Of a DNA stretch of 64,000 bases, positions 42,647 through 51,448 are shown in pieces. This DNA is from Allofournierella massiliensis. Lineage in GTDB: Bacteria > Bacillota > Clostridia > Oscillospirales > Ruminococcaceae. Under the pieces are notes generated by a model. The model searched no databases. It was not told the DNA's origin and saw only the letters and a program-made list of their open reading frames with translations. Location of the stretch: positions 1-64,000 of the forward strand of contig NZ_SLUM01000013.1 of assembly GCF_004345265.1 (NCBI RefSeq), read 5' to 3'. Both the position numbers and the translations under genes were made by a program. Every line of letters starts with the position of its first letter. Position 1 is the first letter of the stretch.

Positions 42647-43306
42647 ATGATAAAAGCAGTCATTTTTGATATGGATGGCCTGATGTTCGACACCGAGCGA
42701 CTGTGGGATACCCTGTGGGAGCCGGCCTGCCAGGCGCTGAACCTGGCCATGCCGGCAAATCTTGAGGAATTCCTGGCCGGTGGCCGGGGCCTTGCGGGCA
42801 CCAAGCTGAACGAACATATTCAAAAATATTTCCCCCAGATCGATCCGCAGGTGATTGTGGAGAAGGTGTGGGAGCTGGCGGAGGAACGGTTTGGGCAGGG
42901 CGTGCCCTGCAAGCCGGGCCTTGAGGAGCTGCTTAAGACACTGGAAGAGAAAAAAATTCCCCGGATTGTGGCCAGCTCCAGCCCCCGGGCGTTGATTCTG
43001 AAAAACCTGGAAACCACCGGGATGAGCCGCTATTTCGAGCAGGTAGTCTGCGCTGCGGATGTGCGGTTCAGCAAGCCCGCTCCGGACATTTTTCTGGAAG
43101 CGGCCCGCCGCCTGGGCGTGGACATCCACAAATGCCTGGTTCTGGAGGACAGCTTCAACGGTGTGCGTGCCGGTCATGCAGCCGGAGCAGTGACGGTGAT
43201 GGTGCCGGATATTGCCCAGCCGGATGAGGAGATCCGCGCACTGTATAGCCGCTGCTGCCGGGATCTGCACGAGGTGCGTCGGCTGTTGCTGGACGGCCAG
43301 CTGTAA
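42647..43306 (+). CDS. HAD phosphatase, beta-phosphoglucomutase-like
   Basis: The 219-residue protein has HAD motif I FDMDGLMFDTE, the small helical C1 cap, motif II VASSSP, the Lys of motif III in RFSKPAPDIF, and motif IV LEDSFNGVRAG. The cap and FDMDGLMFD pattern place it among beta-phosphoglucomutase-like or 2-deoxyglucose-6-phosphatase-like enzymes. It should dephosphorylate or isomerise a sugar phosphate in the cytoplasm. It is monocistronic, with a clear promoter and terminator. Confidence 0.9.
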   Translation: MIKAVIFDMDGLMFDTERLWDTLWEPACQALNLAMPANLEEFLAGGRGLAGTKLNEHIQKYFPQIDPQVIVEKVWELAEERFGQGVPCKPGLEELLKTLEEKKIPRIVASSSPRALILKNLETTGMSRYFEQVVCAADVRFSKPAPDIFLEAARRLGVDIHKCLVLEDSFNGVRAGHAAGAVTVMVPDIAQPDEEIRALYSRCCRDLHEVRRLLLDGQL

Positions 43307-43311
43307 AAAAC

Positions 43312-43356
43312 AAAAACACCGCCTGATCGGAACAAGCCGGTCGGGCGGTGTTTTTT
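43312..43356. terminator. Terminator between the HAD and GGDEF genes
   Basis: ACACCGCCTGATCGG pairs with CCGGTCGGGCGGTGT and is flanked by A- and T-runs, so it serves both converging genes. Confidence 0.9.
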
Positions 43357-43389
43357 GCTGTGTTTCAAAAAAATCGGGGAAGCTGCTTT

Positions 43390-44331
43390 TTAGAGAATGC
43401 AGCCCTGATTTTTGCCGGCGGCCTTGGCCTGATAAAGGGCCTGATCCGCCCGCTTGAAGGCAGTTTCCAGGCAGTCGCCGCTGTGGATGGGGCTGGCGCC
43501 AATGGAAATTCCGGTCCATGCGGGCTCCTCGCCGGCAACTTCGGCAGCGCGGGCAAGAAGGCGGCGCATCAGATCCTGCGCGTTCTGCTCCGTGCCCAGC
43601 CCGCAGCAGAGCAGTACAAATTCATCGCCGCCCATGCGGCAGACCAGATCCTGCGCACGCATGGTGCTGGTGAGAAGGCTGGCCACGCGCTTGAGCACAT
43701 GGTTGCCCGCCAGATGACCGTGAGTGTCGTTGATGGCTTTGAAATCGTCCATATCCACCACGAAAATCCAGGCGCCGTGCTTGTCCAGATCGGTGTAGAA
43801 ACTCTGCAGAGTGTTGAAATTGATCAGGCCGGTCAGGCTGTCCCGCTGAGCCAGCCGGGTCAGATACTCAATGGTTTCCCGGGAACGCTCAATCTGCTGG
43901 GTGAGTGTGCGGGGATAATATTCGCCGTCCAGCTGCTCCGGGTTAGGCACCGACTGATGCAGATGAATGACCTGCCATTCCTGCCCCACCTTTTTGTACA
44001 GGAGGGAAAACCGGCTGTCCATATTGATGTGGATTCCGCTGCTTTCGCAGTCGGCGCCAATGTAAAGACCGCCGTACACCAGGCTGCATTGCTCATCCAC
44101 CACCTGTTCGGTGCACCAGAAATCCCGAAAATGGAACTGCAGATCATTCTGATCCTGCAGATCTCTGCGCATGGCCTGAGAGAACTGCTCCAGATCCCGA
44201 TAAATTTCGTGTTTGCCGGTGCCGATGATGGAGCAATCCGGGGCAATGCCGGTCAGCTCGTCAAAGGAGCCCGCGTTGCAGTCGGCCAGATAGGCCGCCC
44301 AGAGTTCTTTTGTGCGCTGGCAAAGATCCAT
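43390..44331 (-). CDS. Diguanylate cyclase with an N-terminal SnoaL-like domain
   Basis: The 313-residue protein has a GGDEF domain (~165-310) with the intact signature RMGGDEF, the nearby RDSLTGLINF start and FVVDMDDFKAINDTHGH. The first ~125 residues look like a SnoaL/NTF2-type pocket (DCSIIGTGKHEIYRDLEQF; VIHLHQSVP). It should make cyclic di-GMP in response to a small ligand. The start at 44331 has AAGGAGG five bases before it; a longer frame upstream has no site. No membrane segment is present, so the protein is cytoplasmic. Confidence 0.85.
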   Translation of the reverse strand: MDLCQRTKELWAAYLADCNAGSFDELTGIAPDCSIIGTGKHEIYRDLEQFSQAMRRDLQDQNDLQFHFRDFWCTEQVVDEQCSLVYGGLYIGADCESSGIHINMDSRFSLLYKKVGQEWQVIHLHQSVPNPEQLDGEYYPRTLTQQIERSRETIEYLTRLAQRDSLTGLINFNTLQSFYTDLDKHGAWIFVVDMDDFKAINDTHGHLAGNHVLKRVASLLTSTMRAQDLVCRMGGDEFVLLCCGLGTEQNAQDLMRRLLARAAEVAGEEPAWTGISIGASPIHSGDCLETAFKRADQALYQAKAAGKNQGCIL

Positions 44332-44495
44332 GAGGTCCTCCTTGTTGATTTTTTCAGGCAAATGCAGCTTTTTCGCAAATGGAAAGCGCGGGGAAATCTG
44401 ACTGATTGCCCAAAAGGATACCATATAAAAAAAGCAATGTCAATAAAACCGATAGGGAAAAGTAAGGAAAAAGAAACGCGGCGGAAATTACCGTC

Positions 44496-45605
44496 TCAGC
44501 CTGCGGGATAAAGGCGGTTCTGCTCCTGAAGATGAGCCGCAATTGCCCCGGCCAGGAACGCTTCCAGCCAGCTTTCCAGTGTCTGCTCCGAATCAGACTG
44601 CGGGGTGGGGCAATGAAAGTGTATGGCCAGCTGCTCCAGAAGATGCAGGGCCCAGTCCTCCGCCTGCGGCCGGGTGAGCATTCCGGCGTGCAGCTGATCC
44701 ACCAGATGAAGATACAGGGCGGTGGCAGCCACTGCAAAGGAATCCCGATCCAGCTTTGCCAGCGCCCGGTCAAAGGCGGTTTCGCCCCCGGGCAGCTGGG
44801 CCGGGCACCGGGCCCGAAGGCTTTGAGCGGTAATGCCAAACCGCTGCAGCCGGCGCAGCAGGCTGTGCTGAAATTCCGGGCACAGGCCGGTCTGCCGGAA
44901 CAGCGCCTCGGCGGTTGCCTGGCTTACGGCCTGCGCCGCCAGCTCCCCAAGCTTGAAATGCTTGCCGCCATTCAGCAGGCAGGAGGTGCCGTCTGAGCCG
45001 TCGCAAACAATCACCACGCCGTCGGTGCCGGTGCCGGTGGCCAGCCGGGAGGAAACGCTGCTGCCCTGCATCAGATCCCGCAACAAAGCGGTTTTCGCTT
45101 CGGTGGCGGTGAGCACCAGCTCCACCATGGCCCCGGGGGAAAGCGCCTGCCCGGTGATGAGAAAGATGTTGATGGTTCCCGCCGGCACCGGGCAGGGTTT
45201 GCCAGCCGCTTCGGTGAGTGTGGCAGGGTCTCCGGCACACAGGGCGTTCACGTCCGCTCCGGCGGAAACTGCCGCCGTGACCCAGAGCTCCTGCCACCGG
45301 CGGGTGACCAGCACCATGTTGTCCAGATTGACTGCGGTATCCAGCCCGGCAGTGTGCTCCGGGTTTAGCCCAAGGCGCAGGGCCACCGCCTTCTGATGCT
45401 CCTGCAGAGTATTTCCCTCCATGGGCTGGCACACCCCGGCGGGGCCGCAGTCGCAGTAGTTGAACACAGCCTCCAGATCCCGGCGCAGGCCGCCGCCGTT
45501 GGCCGCAGTGGAAAGCACCGCACGGGGGCCGGAAAAGGTGAGGATCGCGGCCTGCTCGGTGCATACAAGCCGGTCACCGTTCAAAAGGGAAAAACAGCGT
45601 TTCAT
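44496..45605 (-). CDS. Adenosylcobinamide amidohydrolase (CbiZ)-like protein with C-terminal extension
   Basis: The 369-residue protein has the CbiZ domain in residues ~20-225: LSTAANGGGLRRD, VFNYCDCG, GTINIFLITG, VLTATEAKTALL and ATGTGTDGVVIVCDG. CbiZ splits the amide of adenosylcobinamide to salvage cobinamide. The last ~140 residues form a helical extension not seen in the minimal enzyme. GGAGG lies five bases before the ATG. No cobalamin transport or synthesis gene is adjacent and I see no cobalamin riboswitch in front of it, so its regulation is unclear. Confidence 0.85.
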   Translation of the reverse strand: MKRCFSLLNGDRLVCTEQAAILTFSGPRAVLSTAANGGGLRRDLEAVFNYCDCGPAGVCQPMEGNTLQEHQKAVALRLGLNPEHTAGLDTAVNLDNMVLVTRRWQELWVTAAVSAGADVNALCAGDPATLTEAAGKPCPVPAGTINIFLITGQALSPGAMVELVLTATEAKTALLRDLMQGSSVSSRLATGTGTDGVVIVCDGSDGTSCLLNGGKHFKLGELAAQAVSQATAEALFRQTGLCPEFQHSLLRRLQRFGITAQSLRARCPAQLPGGETAFDRALAKLDRDSFAVAATALYLHLVDQLHAGMLTRPQAEDWALHLLEQLAIHFHCPTPQSDSEQTLESWLEAFLAGAIAAHLQEQNRLYPAG

Positions 45606-45625
45606 GGGTTCCTCCGTGATGGGGT

Positions 45626-45656
45626 GAAAAAGGCCCCCCGGCTTGACCGGGGGGCC
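45626..45656 (-). terminator. Terminator of the DUF4914 gene
   Basis: On the minus strand GGCCCCCCGG pairs with CCGGGGGGCC and is followed by TTTTT, in the gap between the DUF4914 stop and the CbiZ start. Confidence 0.92.
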
Positions 45657-45669
45657 GATGGGAAAACGA

Positions 45670-47544
45670 TTATTTCAGGCCCAGAGGAGTGATGGCACAG
45701 TAATCCTCGATGGTGCCGCGCTTTTTGAAGCACTCCAGAATCTGCTTGCCCACCGGGTGCAGCTCCTCCACGTCGAAGGCCTCCAGTTCCTTGGCAAAGA
45801 AGTCGTACAGGATCTGGGCGCCCTTCTCGTAGCCATCCATGCCCAGCTGTTCCTGGGTTTCCGGATGCAGGAAGGCGGAGCGGATGTCCTGGCCGTCCAC
45901 CTTCATCTCCTTCATGCAGTAACCCAGTAGGGCGCAGGGAGCAGGGGACAGGCGTTCCATCTTCATGTTCACGCCGCCGCGACGGGCCAGATACTCACGG
46001 CTGATCCACTCGGCCGCGAAGCCGATACGGTATACGCCAATGTGCTGGTTGGGGATCAGAACGTACTTGGTGTTGGGGCAGGCCAGAATCTGCTCCAGCA
46101 GCAGGTTTGCCTGACGCACCCGCAGACCGGTGGCAAAGGGCCAGTAGGAGCCCACGCCTTCGCTGGCCAGCGGGGCGTTGCCGCTGATGCTGGGGTTCTT
46201 GAAGCCGCGGGGGGCCACCAGACGCCACAGCCAGGCCAGAGCGGGCGGGATGATGTGCATCAGGCCCATGATGCCGTAGTCCGGGTGAGCGGCGCTGGAG
46301 GGCGGCATGCGCACGCCGAAGCTGCGCACATCCACCTCAACCGGCTTATCCACAATGTTGTCCACCATTTTGCGGGGCACAATCACGCGGGGGTTGGGGC
46401 AGGGCTTGCCGGTGGAGTCCATGGTGTGTTCCCACACAAGGCAGGTGGAACCGGGAACGCCCTCGATGTTGAAGAATACCAGCGGTTTTTTGCTGTGGAT
46501 GGTGATGCGCTCGTACATGGGATCGGAGCCGTATTCGGTGATGCCGTCCACACGCAGGAACCAGCCGTCCTCACCGTCGTACAGGGCCAGCTTGCCGCTG
46601 CCGGTCTGGAAGGAGGGATGGCAGATGGCCATATCATCGGTAACCGGATAGATGGTACAGGTATCGCTCATGTGCAGGTAGTCCCGGTCGCCGGTTTCCA
46701 GATTGGTGCCCAGCAGCACGCGGCCGTCCGGCACACGGTGCACATCCTGCAGCAGCTCGCTCTTGCCGCCGCCGGAAGCGCCCTCGTGCATCATGACCAT
46801 CTCATTTTCGTATGGTGTCACGATCTTGGCGGCGGAGGCGTGGGCGGTAACCCAGCCCTCCTGCTCGCCGATGTCCAGCAGAACGCTGTAAATGCCCTTC
46901 TTGGCGGAGGGGCCGGGATACAGGTTGTAGGCAAATACCTCGTGGCGGTCGTCCAGCCGGTTGTGTACGCACACCTGCTTGCCGTCGAAGTGGGTGTGAC
47001 GGAAGGGAGGAGCCACATACACGATGGCACGGGGCTTGAAGTTGTGAATGTCCTTGGCGCAGACGAAGGCCTGCAGCTGAGACAGCGCAAACGCAAAGAA
47101 AGCCGCGTTACGGGGGCAGACCAGCAGGGCCTGATAGCCGTATTCATAGCCGCCGGCCATGAAGGGCACCAGGATCAGCTCCTGACGGGCCAGCCACTTG
47201 TAAGTATCCACCTTCAGGGTGTTGAAGTCGTAGCCGTAAACGTCCTTGAAGCGGGGCTTGTCGGTGGGCTTGTCGTCACCGATGCGCATGCAGTCCGGGT
47301 CGCGGCGGCGCATGTAGTCCTCCACATAGTTGACCACTGCACCGTTCTTGCAGCGAACCACGTCGGCCTCCTTCACAAGAGTGCCGTTTACATCGTAGGA
47401 AACGTCGATCTGCTTGGTGCTGCCGTTGCCAAAGATCAGATCATACAGCATCTCCTCCGTTTTGGGGATAATGATGCTGGGGCTGTTGTTCAAAATCATT
47501 TCCAAATCGCGCGGAAGCACGAATTCTTCCAGTAATACATTCAT
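45670..47544 (-). CDS. DUF4914 family protein with a PEPCK-like P-loop
   Basis: The 624-residue protein matches the DUF4914 type. The centre carries HEGASGGGKSELL, a phosphate-binding loop like that of PEP carboxykinase and HPr kinase, preceded by VTAHASAAKIVTPYENEMVMM and followed by an acidic patch. Its biochemical role is unknown; the loop suggests a kinase or carboxykinase-related fold acting on an unknown small molecule or protein. It is soluble, with no signal peptide. A promoter lies 60 bases upstream and a terminator follows, so it is monocistronic. The only ribosome site is a weak GAGGGG. Confidence 0.82.
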   Translation of the reverse strand: MNVLLEEFVLPRDLEMILNNSPSIIIPKTEEMLYDLIFGNGSTKQIDVSYDVNGTLVKEADVVRCKNGAVVNYVEDYMRRRDPDCMRIGDDKPTDKPRFKDVYGYDFNTLKVDTYKWLARQELILVPFMAGGYEYGYQALLVCPRNAAFFAFALSQLQAFVCAKDIHNFKPRAIVYVAPPFRHTHFDGKQVCVHNRLDDRHEVFAYNLYPGPSAKKGIYSVLLDIGEQEGWVTAHASAAKIVTPYENEMVMMHEGASGGGKSELLQDVHRVPDGRVLLGTNLETGDRDYLHMSDTCTIYPVTDDMAICHPSFQTGSGKLALYDGEDGWFLRVDGITEYGSDPMYERITIHSKKPLVFFNIEGVPGSTCLVWEHTMDSTGKPCPNPRVIVPRKMVDNIVDKPVEVDVRSFGVRMPPSSAAHPDYGIMGLMHIIPPALAWLWRLVAPRGFKNPSISGNAPLASEGVGSYWPFATGLRVRQANLLLEQILACPNTKYVLIPNQHIGVYRIGFAAEWISREYLARRGGVNMKMERLSPAPCALLGYCMKEMKVDGQDIRSAFLHPETQEQLGMDGYEKGAQILYDFFAKELEAFDVEELHPVGKQILECFKKRGTIEDYCAITPLGLK

Positions 47545-47603
47545 GCGAATCTCGAACCCCTCTCTCTTGTTTCGTACCGGTTCGTTAAAAAACCTATATT
47601 AAT

Positions 47604-47633
47604 AGGGTAACAAATTAAAATAGATCTTGTCAA
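47604..47633 (-). promoter_or_regulatory. Promoter of the DUF4914 gene
   Basis: On the minus strand a consensus -35 TTGACA (47633-47628) and a -10 TACCCT (47609-47604) lie 18 bases apart. Confidence 0.65.
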
Positions 47634-47980
47634 CCAAAGGAAAAGCCCCGCGCATTGGGGCTGCTTTGCGAAAAAAGCCCGCAAAAGCCCTTGAGGACCG
47701 GTTTTTTTGCTGCTTTCCCCTATTATACTATGAAAATGTTGGGTAATATATGAATAAAACTTTAATTTCATAAAAAAGCAGAGCCAGGATCTGCTGCATG
47801 GTTAATAAACAAAAGAGGAAATGCGTAAAGACGTACTTTTTGAAACGAAAAGCGCACGCGGAATGATGCTTTTAAAGTGTGACCTTTGACGGAAAAAGCG
47901 AAGGGGGGGCTGGTGCAACTTTCATAAAAAACAGACGTTGTTTTTTTAACGATTGCCAGTAGAATTTGTTCGAAAAACAG

Positions 47981-47989
47981 TGGTATAAT
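47981..47989 (+). promoter_or_regulatory. Extended -10 promoter of gldA
   Basis: TGGTATAAT (TGn plus consensus -10 at 47984-47989). No good -35 is present at the right distance, which fits an extended -10 or activator-dependent promoter. Confidence 0.6.
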
Positions 47990-48046
47990 GACGCCAGAAC
48001 GGTTGCGCGGGCCTGACCTGCGCGGATCAAAAAGGAGAGAGTGACT

Positions 48047-49144
48047 ATGGCAAATGTGATTGGCAGCCCCTCCCGCTATGTGCAGGGGCGCGGAGAGCTG
48101 GCTCATCTGTATGAGCATTGCGAGAAATACGGCAAAGATCTGTTCGTGCTGGTAAGTGCATCCGGCAAAAAGCGCGTGGAGGGCAAGATCGCCCAGAGCG
48201 TGGAAGGCACCGGCGCAAAGGTTGTTTACGAGATCTTCAACGGCGAGTGCAGCCAGAAGGAGATCGACCGGGTGGTCGAGGCCTTTAAGGCTTCCGGTTG
48301 CAGCGTGGTGGTTGGCATCGGCGGCGGTAAGATCCACGACACCGCCAAGGCGGCTGCCTACTATGCAGGCGCTCCGGTGGTCATCGTGCCCACCATCGCC
48401 TCCACCGACGCACCCTGCAGCGCCCTGTCTGTGATCTACACCGATGAGGGTGTGTTCGACCGGTACCTGTTCCTGCCCGCCAACCCCACCGTGGTTCTGG
48501 TGGATACCGACATTGTGGCCGCGGCTCCCGCCCGCCTGCTGGTGTCCGGCATGGGCGACGCACTGGCCACCTACTTTGAGGCCCGGGCCTGCCAGGCCTC
48601 CGGTGCATCCAACTGTGTGGGCGGCAAGGTGACGCTGGCTGCCATGAGCCTGGCCCGTCTGTGCTACGAGACCCTGCTGGCCGACGGCCTGAAGGCCAAG
48701 CTGGCAGTGGAGCGCCACGTCTGCACCAAGGCGGTGGAGAACGTGATCGAGGCCAACACCTATCTGTCCGGCGTGGGCTTCGAGAGCGGCGGCCTGGCGG
48801 GCGCGCATGCCATCCACAACGGCCTGACCGCCATCCCCGAGACCCACAGCCTGTACCACGGCGAGAAGGTGGCCTTCGGCACGCTGGTTCAGCTGGTGCT
48901 GGAAAACGCCCCGCTGGAGGAGCTGGAAGAGGTGCTGGAGTTCTGCACCGAAGTGGGCCTGCCCACCACGCTGGCCGATTTGGGTGTGGAGAATCCCACC
49001 CAGGAGCAGCTGATGGAGGTTGCAAAGCTGGCCTGCGCCGACGCCGACACCCTGCACAACATGCCCTTCCCGGTGGACGCCGACAGCGTATACGCAGCCA
49101 TTCTGGCGGCGGACGAGCTGGGCAAATACTACACCGACTGCTGA
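48047..49144 (+). CDS. gldA: Glycerol dehydrogenase
   Basis: The 365-residue protein is an iron-type alcohol dehydrogenase of the GldA group. It shows the NAD site VGIGGGKIHDTAKAAA, VPTIASTDAPCSALSV, GMGDALATYFEARAC and the metal residues in GLAGAHAIHNGLT and YHGEKVAFG. It oxidises glycerol to dihydroxyacetone with NAD and Zn. AAGGAGAG precedes the ATG at 48047; an in-frame GTG two codons before is not needed. A gap of about 180 bases with a new promoter separates it from the ZIP gene, so it is probably monocistronic. Confidence 0.92.
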   Translation: MANVIGSPSRYVQGRGELAHLYEHCEKYGKDLFVLVSASGKKRVEGKIAQSVEGTGAKVVYEIFNGECSQKEIDRVVEAFKASGCSVVVGIGGGKIHDTAKAAAYYAGAPVVIVPTIASTDAPCSALSVIYTDEGVFDRYLFLPANPTVVLVDTDIVAAAPARLLVSGMGDALATYFEARACQASGASNCVGGKVTLAAMSLARLCYETLLADGLKAKLAVERHVCTKAVENVIEANTYLSGVGFESGGLAGAHAIHNGLTAIPETHSLYHGEKVAFGTLVQLVLENAPLEELEEVLEFCTEVGLPTTLADLGVENPTQEQLMEVAKLACADADTLHNMPFPVDADSVYAAILAADELGKYYTDC

Positions 49145-49239
49145 GCAAAATGCGGTTTTACGGCGGCTTTCCTGTTTTGGGGAAGCCGCTTTTCGTTTGT
49201 TCAGGGCGGAATCCGGAAAGCATTGTGCAACAATGTCAC

Positions 49240-49268
49240 TTGACAAACAGGAATTATTCCTATATACT
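49240..49268 (+). promoter_or_regulatory. Promoter of the ZIP transporter gene
   Basis: A consensus -35 TTGACA (49240-49245), 17-base spacer and -10 TATACT (49263-49268), about 50 bases before the start. Confidence 0.85.
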
Positions 49269-49321
49269 CCGGGCAAAGGAAGAACACGGCGGGCAAAACG
49301 GCCCGCAGAACGGAGGAAACA

Positions 49322-50116
49322 ATGACAAAAGCCTTGCTGTGGGCGGCGCTGGGAACAGGCATAACCTTCGGCATGACCAGCCTGGGGTCGGCCATGGTGT
49401 TCCTGATTCGAAAAAAGACGAGCGAGGGGATGCAGCGCATCTTTCTGGGCTTTGCAGCCGGTGTAATGATTGCGGCTTCGGTGTGGAGTCTGCTGATTCC
49501 GGCCATCGAACAGGCGGAGGCGGTGGGCCAGATCGGCTGGATTCCGGCGGCAGGCGGCTTTGTGCTGGGCGCGGCCTTTCTGATGCTGATGGACGGGCTG
49601 CTGCCCCACCTGCACGCGGGTTCGGCCCAGCCGGAGGGCCTGCACTCCAACTGGCGGCGCACTACTCTGCTGGTGCTGGCGGTGACCCTGCACAACATCC
49701 CGGAGGGCATGGCGGTGGGCCTGTCCTTCGCGCTGGCGGCTCAGCAGAGCGGGGCGCAGGCGGCGCTTACCGGAGCCATGGCGCTGGCCATCGGCATCGG
49801 CATCCAGAACTTTCCCGAAGGTGCGGCCATCTCGCTGCCCCTGCATCAGGAGGGCATGAGCCGGGGCAGGGCCTTTGTGTATGGCAGCCTTTCCGGAATT
49901 GTGGAACCCATCTTCGGCATTCTGGTGGTGCTGCTGGCGGGCTTCATCGGGCCCTTCATGCCCTGGCTGCTGGCCTTTGCAGCGGGCGCCATGATCTATG
50001 TGGTGGTGGAGGAGCTGATCCCGCAGGCTCATCTGGGCGAGCACTCCAACGTGGGCACACTGGGCGTGATGGCCGGTTTTCTGGTGATGATGATTCTGGA
50101 CGTGGCACTGGGATAA
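49322..50116 (+). CDS. ZIP-family metal transporter
   Basis: The 264-residue membrane protein has about eight hydrophobic segments and the paired ZIP metal motifs HNIPEGMAVG (helix 4) and QNFPEGAAIS (helix 5), with the second His replaced by Gln as in many GufA/ZupT-type members. It should carry Zn2+ or another divalent metal across the inner membrane. The loop between helices 3 and 4 contains a short His pair (LLPHLHAG). GGAGG precedes the ATG. It is monocistronic between a good promoter and a shared terminator. Confidence 0.92.
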   Translation: MTKALLWAALGTGITFGMTSLGSAMVFLIRKKTSEGMQRIFLGFAAGVMIAASVWSLLIPAIEQAEAVGQIGWIPAAGGFVLGAAFLMLMDGLLPHLHAGSAQPEGLHSNWRRTTLLVLAVTLHNIPEGMAVGLSFALAAQQSGAQAALTGAMALAIGIGIQNFPEGAAISLPLHQEGMSRGRAFVYGSLSGIVEPIFGILVVLLAGFIGPFMPWLLAFAAGAMIYVVVEELIPQAHLGEHSNVGTLGVMAGFLVMMILDVALG

Positions 50117-50120
50117 ACAA

Positions 50121-50154
50121 AAACGGAGCGATGGGTTCATCGCTCCGTTTCTTT
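50121..50154. terminator. Bidirectional terminator between ZIP and carboxypeptidase genes
   Basis: AAACGGAGCGATG pairs with CATCGCTCCGTTT, flanked by A- and T-rich runs; it serves the two converging genes. Confidence 0.88.
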
Positions 50155-51193
50155 ATGCGTTCAGAATGCCGCTGCGCAGCTGGTCGCAGACTTCCAGTGC
50201 GTCCAGCAGATGATAGGGATCTGTGGTGTGGTCACCGGGTGCACCGGTGGTGACCAGAATGTATTCCCGGCCGTCCACCTCCATCAGGCTGGCCAGGCAC
50301 AGCCCCGCCTGACTGGTATAGCCTGTTTTGCCGCCCAGCAGCTCGCTGCCCTGCCCGGGCAGATTGTCCAGCAGGGAGAACATGGAGCTGTACATGGTGA
50401 AGCCCTGGGGATGCTGGGCAGTGGGGGATGTGGTGTAGCTGCGGGAGGTGAACACCTGACGGAAGATTTCATTGTTCAGCGCCGCGTCCAGCAGCTGGGC
50501 AAGGTCCGCCGCCGATGCGTAATGGTCCGGGTCATGCAGGCCGGTGCAGTTTGCAAACCGGGTATTTTCCAGCCCAAGCTCTTTGGCTCGCCGGTTCATC
50601 TGCTCCACAAAGGCAGATTCACTGCCGCTGACCTGCCGGGCAAGGGTCAGGCAGCACTCCGCACCGGAGGGCAGCATTGCGCCGTAGAGCAGATCCCGAA
50701 GGGGAACGGTTTCGCTTGGGGAAAAACCGGCCAGAGAGGCATTCTCGGCCCAGAGATCATTGAAAATTTCAGCGGGAACGGTCACCATCTGATCCAGATC
50801 CGGCAGGCTTTCGATGGCCAGCAGCACCGTCATGATCTTGGTGAGCGAAGCGGGAGGGGCTTGCTCCTGCATGGCCTGCCCGGCAAGAAACCTGCCGCTG
50901 GAACGATCCAGCAGGGCGGCCCGCGGGCTGAAAAGCCCGTTCAAAGCGGGCACGGTGGAGGAAGGAGAAGAGGCAGGAGCAGACGCACCGGATTCGGCGC
51001 CGGCAAGAGATTTGAATCCGGCAAGTGCTGCGAAGAGCAGCAGGGCCAGCAGCCACAAAGCCAGCGGGCCGCGGCGGCTGCGGCGCCGGCGCCTTGCCCG
51101 GCGGCGGGGAGCAGGGGAAACACGGCGTGCCGCCGCGGGCTGGCATACCGGGCAGCGGGGGCGCATGGTGCGCGGAGTGGTCATAACAAGCAT
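50153..51193 (-). CDS. D-alanyl-D-alanine carboxypeptidase (PBP5/DacF type), SxN altered
   Basis: The 346-residue protein has a very basic N-terminus (a run of Arg) and one membrane segment (~43-62), a Pro/Ser linker, then a PBP5-type fold: SLTKIM (S-x-x-K nucleophile), PSGAECC where S-G-N is normal, and GGKTGYT (KTG). It trims pentapeptides in peptidoglycan at the outer face of the membrane. The Ala in place of the motif Asn is notable. The ATG at 51193 is used, with AAAGG upstream; ATG 51184 is an alternative. A clean terminator follows. Confidence 0.87.
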   Translation of the reverse strand: MLVMTTPRTMRPRCPVCQPAAARRVSPAPRRRARRRRRSRRGPLALWLLALLLFAALAGFKSLAGAESGASAPASSPSSTVPALNGLFSPRAALLDRSSGRFLAGQAMQEQAPPASLTKIMTVLLAIESLPDLDQMVTVPAEIFNDLWAENASLAGFSPSETVPLRDLLYGAMLPSGAECCLTLARQVSGSESAFVEQMNRRAKELGLENTRFANCTGLHDPDHYASAADLAQLLDAALNNEIFRQVFTSRSYTTSPTAQHPQGFTMYSSMFSLLDNLPGQGSELLGGKTGYTSQAGLCLASLMEVDGREYILVTTGAPGDHTTDPYHLLDALEVCDQLRSGILNA

Positions 51194-51448
51194 CGGCCTT
51201 TCTTTGCCGGGTAGCGGAAAATGCGCTTCGTCGCCCGGCGTGGTATTGGATGCTTCTGTTATAACAAAAAACGGCCGCAGGTGTTTTGCGGCCGGCTTTC
51301 AGTTTCCATACAATTTTCTTACGGCAAAAAAATCCCCGAAAAGCGGTGCGATGGACACCGCTTTTCGGGGATTTGTGAACAGGACAGGTCAGTTTTTCAC
51401 CGTTCCCATGTGGGAATGTGGAAAACTTCGTGGAAAGGTTGTGGAAAA

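Larger units (their letters stand above)
47545..48046. other. Intergenic stretch with divergent promoters
   Basis: The left part holds the minus-strand DUF4914 promoter; next is a small GC hairpin (AGCCCC/GGGGCT at 47643-47661), then an AT-rich stretch and the plus-strand gldA promoter. No gene or further structure is supported. Confidence 0.5.

Noticed and set aside
45606-45669. Possible cobalamin riboswitch near the CbiZ gene
   Set aside because: The gap is only 64 bases and is filled by the DUF4914 terminator; too short for a B12 riboswitch.
47768-50140. 790-codon minus-strand frame
   Set aside because: Mirror frame of gldA and the ZIP gene; His/Gln/Gly-rich composition typical of a shadow.
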